Source: Chitinophaga pinensis (lineage in GTDB: Bacteria > Planctomycetota > Phycisphaerae > Phycisphaerales > SM1A02). From it: a stretch of 27,107 bases of DNA. The stretch is taken from contig CALQCP020000007.1 of NCBI GenBank assembly GCA_943329105.2, positions 1 to 27,107 on the forward strand, given 5' to 3'. A model generated the notes under the pieces. That model saw only the letters and a list, made by a program, of their open reading frames with translations, ran no database searches and was not told the origin of the DNA. This document shows, in pieces, positions 24,413 to 27,107 of this stretch. How positions within the stretch are numbered: position 1 is the stretch's first letter; each line of letters starts with the position of its first letter. The translations under genes and the position numbers were made by a program.

Positions 24413-25507
24413 ATGGCACTCACGTCAAAGCATCTCCATGACGCCCTCCGCACGGTCCAGGACCCCGACCTTGGCAAGGACCTTGTCACCCTGGGCATGG
24501 TCAAGGACGTGCTGCAAACGGGGAATGATGTCAAGCTCATCATTGAGCTCACCACCCCCGCGTGCCCCATGAAGGACAAGATCCGCGGCGATATCGACGA
24601 GGCCGTACGTGCGAAATCAATTGAAATCGGCGAGCCGCTCGGCAAGCTGGAGATTGAGTTCACCGCCGATGTTCGCAAGGCGAATGACCGAACCCGTGAG
24701 GGTGGCAATCCCCTGCCGCTGGTGAAGCACATCATTGCGGTGGGTGCTGGCAAGGGTGGAGTTGGCAAGAGCACCGTGAGTGCGAATCTCGCGGTTGGGC
24801 TTGCACGATTCGGCGCCAAGGTTGGTCTGCTTGACGGCGACATCTACGGCCCGAGCGTTCCAACCATGCTTGGCCTGGAAGATGTTCCAACTGCAGCGCG
24901 CGGCAACATGCTGATGCCCTTTGAGGTGCATGGCATCAAGACCATGACGCTCGGCAAATTGGTGGACGCTGACAAGGCGCTCATCTGGCGTGGACCGATG
25001 GCGCACGGCGCGTTCAAACAATTGGCGCTGCAGACTGAATGGGGCGCGCTCGATTACTTAATCATTGATCTTCCGCCGGGAACTGGCGATGTGCCGTTGA
25101 CCATGAGCCAGCTGTTGCCGCTCACTGGCGCGGTGGTGGTGTGCACGCCGCAGCGCGTGGCGCAAGATGACGCTCGACGCGCGGTGCGGATGTTCCAGCA
25201 GCTGGGAATTCCGATCTTGGGCGTGGTGGAGAACATGAGTTACTTCGTCGGCGATGACGGCAAGGAGTACGACATCTTTGGCCGCGGCGGCGCAGAGGTC
25301 ATGGCGCAGACCATGGGACTGCCCTACCTCGGCGGTATGCCAATCCACATGAAATTGCGCGCCAATTGCGATGCCGGCAACCCGCTTGCCAACTGGGACA
25401 CACCAGCGCTTGGCCGCGATATTGATGCATTGTGCCAGCGATTGGCGTCACAAATCAGCATTCAATCGCACGGCGGACTGATTCAACCGACGCTCAGCGT
25501 GCGCTGA
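24413..25507 (+). CDS. mrp: Mrp/ApbC P-loop iron-sulfur carrier protein lacking CxxC
   Basis: Mrp/NBP35-type proteins bind and transfer Fe-S clusters with ATP hydrolysis. The 364-aa product has an N-terminal MIP18/DUF59 domain (about 1-85, with VQDPDLGKDLVTLGMV and TTPACPMKD), then the deviant Walker A GKGGVGKS (113-120), DGDIYGPSVPTMLG and LIIDLPPGTGD. In most Mrp proteins the segment after ENMSYF holds a CxxC that bridges a cluster in the dimer; here it reads VGDDGKEYDIFGRGGAE (about 279-295), without cysteine. The start at ATG 24413 gives the usual domain architecture; the open frame before it lies over the signal-peptide region of the Spy-like gene. It converges on the PLP enzyme gene, whose end is 20 bp away. 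Confidence 0.95.
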   Translation: MALTSKHLHDALRTVQDPDLGKDLVTLGMVKDVLQTGNDVKLIIELTTPACPMKDKIRGDIDEAVRAKSIEIGEPLGKLEIEFTADVRKANDRTREGGNPLPLVKHIIAVGAGKGGVGKSTVSANLAVGLARFGAKVGLLDGDIYGPSVPTMLGLEDVPTAARGNMLMPFEVHGIKTMTLGKLVDADKALIWRGPMAHGAFKQLALQTEWGALDYLIIDLPPGTGDVPLTMSQLLPLTGAVVVCTPQRVAQDDARRAVRMFQQLGIPILGVVENMSYFVGDDGKEYDIFGRGGAEVMAQTMGLPYLGGMPIHMKLRANCDAGNPLANWDTPALGRDIDALCQRLASQISIQSHGGLIQPTLSVR

Positions 25508-25527
25508 CACCGTATCCAAGAACGGAT

Positions 25528-26481
25528 TCAGTCGGTCCAAGCAGTGAAGAGCTCGGTGCTGAAGTAGCGCTCCATGCGGTCGCACAGAATGGTGACGACG
25601 CGCACGTCTTCCGGCAGCAGTGCCGCAGCTTGAATCGCAGCCGCGACATTCAATCCGCTACTTGGACCAACTGGAAATCCTCGGCGAATCAATGCGCGCG
25701 CGGTATCCATAGCGACATCATCCGAGACCTCTAGTTCGCATAGGTCCGCAATATCTTCCGGCTGATAGATCCGGCTCATACCATCAAGCACACCAGGAAT
25801 ACGCGCAGAGAATGAGCACTGTTCGGCGGAACCAAAGCACTCCCCGGACATGGCATGCGTGCCTGACGCGATCGGACGAACTGCAAATGGCTTAACTTGG
25901 AATCCGCGTTCGCGCAGACCGTGACACATGCCAACCATCGTGCCGCCAGTACCGATACCAGAGGTGAATGCAATCGTCCGGGATGCTGCAACGTCTTGCG
26001 CAAGCGAGTGTGCAATCTCTGCAGCTGTTCCCAAGCGATGCGCCTCGGCATTGTCAGGATTCTCAAACTGTCGCGGCAGGAAGACCTTCGTCGAGGCCGC
26101 CAATGCGGAACACGCAGCCGCCGCCCCATGCATTCCATCAGCTTTGGCGGTAAATCGCACCTCACCGCCGAAGCCTTGAATCATCAGTACGCGCTCGCGG
26201 CTCACACCCTCAGGCATGATGGCAATGAACTTCAAACCCAAGCGCGCGCACACCATGGCCATAGCGATACTTGTAGAACCGCTGCTCACTTCTGCAACCA
26301 AGTCACCACGCGATACCACGCCCTCGGCCAATGCCTTATTCAGGATGTACGCCGCAATACGGTCCTTCGTACTACCAGACGGATTCATGAACTCGCACTT
26401 ACACCACACGGTTGGGCCATCAGCTTCAAGGCGGATCGGTACAAGCGGTGTAGACGCCAACTCAAAGCCCGCGACAAGCAT
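25528..26481 (-). CDS. Cysteine-synthase-family PLP enzyme
   Basis: The 317-aa product is a fold-type II PLP enzyme. The PLP lysine is Lys39 in NPSGSTKDRIA; the substrate loop reads SSGSTSIAMA where cysteine synthases usually have TSGNTG; FENPDNAEAHRLGTAAEI and SGIGTGGTMVG (phosphate loop) are typical of CysK/CBS, and VGPSSGLN is near the C-terminus. The reaction may be cysteine or cystathionine synthesis or a desulfhydrase reaction; the S-G-S-T form of the loop recalls desulfhydrase-like members. ATG 26481 is fixed by AGGAG 6 nt upstream; an earlier TTG at 26502 overlaps kbl. It starts 17 bp after the kbl stop and is surely cotranscribed with it. Confidence 0.9.
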   Translation of the reverse strand: MLVAGFELASTPLVPIRLEADGPTVWCKCEFMNPSGSTKDRIAAYILNKALAEGVVSRGDLVAEVSSGSTSIAMAMVCARLGLKFIAIMPEGVSRERVLMIQGFGGEVRFTAKADGMHGAAAACSALAASTKVFLPRQFENPDNAEAHRLGTAAEIAHSLAQDVAASRTIAFTSGIGTGGTMVGMCHGLRERGFQVKPFAVRPIASGTHAMSGECFGSAEQCSFSARIPGVLDGMSRIYQPEDIADLCELEVSDDVAMDTARALIRRGFPVGPSSGLNVAAAIQAAALLPEDVRVVTILCDRMERYFSTELFTAWTD

Positions 26482-26498
26482 GTGAGGCTCCTGAAATT

Positions 26499-27107
26499 TC
26501 AACGATATTCCTTGCGCAACTTCCGGAGCGCCTCGCCGAAGGCATCAAGGTGCTGCTTCTCATGCGCAGCGCTCACTTGGCAGCGCAAGCGCGCGTGACC
26601 TTCGGGGACGACCGGGAATCCGAAGCCGATCACGAATACGCCAAGCTCCAGCAGGCGCTTACTCATGGCGATGGCCTTCGCGGTGTCATGCACAATGATG
26701 GGGCAGATAGCGGTCGGGCTCTCCAGGACTTTGAAACCAGCTTCTCGGATCATGGTGCGCGCGTAGGCCACGTTGTCGCGCAACTTCTGCACGCGCTGTG
26801 GCTCGCGCATCAGAACTTCAATGGCCTTCTGCGCGCTGCATGCCACCGTTGCTGGCAACGCGTTGGAGAAGAGCGTTGGTCGACCGCGCTGAATCAACAG
26901 GTCGATCGCCTTGCGTGAACCCACCACGTAGCCACCCGCCGCGCCACCGAGCGACTTGCCAAGCGTGCCAGTGAAGTAGTCCACCTTGGTGGCGTCCATA
27001 CCCCAGTGCTCGTGCGTTCCGCGGCCAGTCAGGCCCATCACGCCAGTGCCGTGACTGTCGTCAACAACAAGAAGCGCGCCGAATTCGTCACACACTGCGC
27101 GCAAACC
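26499..27107 (-). CDS. kbl: Glycine C-acetyltransferase (2-amino-3-ketobutyrate CoA ligase), 3' part
   Basis: The gene runs off the right edge; 202 codons of the C-terminal half are present. It belongs to the alpha-oxoamine synthase group of PLP enzymes. VVDDSHGTGVMGLTGRGTHE carries the His/Asp pair, TGTLGKSLGGAAGGYVVG carries the PLP lysine, and QRGRPTLFSNALP is the Kbl-type block that separates it from BioF or HemA. FGFPVVPEGHARLRCQVSAA fits the C-terminal domain. Kbl makes glycine and acetyl-CoA from aminoketobutyrate or the reverse, and usually pairs with threonine dehydrogenase (tdh); here the downstream partner is a cysteine-synthase-family gene instead. Whether tdh lies upstream cannot be seen. 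Confidence 0.93.
   Translation of the reverse strand, partial: GLRAVCDEFGALLVVDDSHGTGVMGLTGRGTHEHWGMDATKVDYFTGTLGKSLGGAAGGYVVGSRKAIDLLIQRGRPTLFSNALPATVACSAQKAIEVLMREPQRVQKLRDNVAYARTMIREAGFKVLESPTAICPIIVHDTAKAIAMSKRLLELGVFVIGFGFPVVPEGHARLRCQVSAAHEKQHLDAFGEALRKLRKEYR

Noticed and set aside
24250..24843. Upstream extension of the Spy-like gene
   Set aside because: It lies antisense to mrp, and the signal peptide with its AGGA site starts at 24249.

Overview
The window is a GC-rich, densely coded bacterial chromosome segment. It most likely comes from a member of the Planctomycetota, probably of the Phycisphaerae type. That placement is an inference from gene style: a stand-alone prepilin with a long planctomycete-like N-terminus, a large secreted beta-propeller/FN3 protein with D-x-D/N-x-D-x-x-P-D-x-C-E motifs, a Pro/Ala-rich exported protein, and Gram-negative envelope genes (kdsB) together with a diaminopimelate-type murE. 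No rRNA or species marker is present. I see no CRISPR array, phage, transposase gene or recognisable defence system.

Layout, left to right. At 1-230 is the 3' end of a small two-helix membrane protein. At 370-4504, on the minus strand, lie a SAM methyltransferase, an EcsC-family protein, murE, and a membrane-anchored transglutaminase-like protein whose start overlaps the murE stop. A SIMPL/DUF541 membrane protein runs the other way (4648-5430). At 5507-8195, minus strand, is the translation cluster def-fmt-queA (peptide deformylase, Met-tRNA formyltransferase, queuosine biosynthesis). At 8241-11918, plus strand, are a TPR protein, a DUF900-type alpha/beta-hydrolase lipoprotein and kdsB. A two-unit hairpin repeat at 11917-11966 separates kdsB from a convergent secreted M1 aminopeptidase with C-terminal HEAT-like repeats. 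A divergent pyrG (CTP synthase with an N-terminal extension and unusual active-site motifs) ends at a textbook terminator. Next comes the minus-strand FG-GAP/FN3 protein of 1146 aa.

From 20392 the window holds a CAU-anticodon tRNA directly followed by an MTA/SAH nucleosidase of plant-like sequence. After it come, on the minus strand, tRNA-Arg(CCU) and a 37-codon single-helix membrane ORF. Further right are trmL, a prepilin, a Spy/LTxxQ-like exported protein (minus), an Mrp/ApbC P-loop protein that lacks the usual CxxC, a cysteine-synthase-family PLP enzyme (minus) and the C-terminal half of kbl (minus), which runs off the right edge.

Most of the window is housekeeping, and no single new system stands out. 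Four observations seem most worth following. First, a paired hairpin repeat with a compensatory base change (11917-11966). Second, a recurrent TANNNT box 5-10 nt before the start codon of seven leading genes, which suggests leaderless transcription. Third, the divergent CTP synthase. Fourth, the CAU-tRNA/MTA-nucleosidase pairing. All start-site choices and promoter calls were made by eye.
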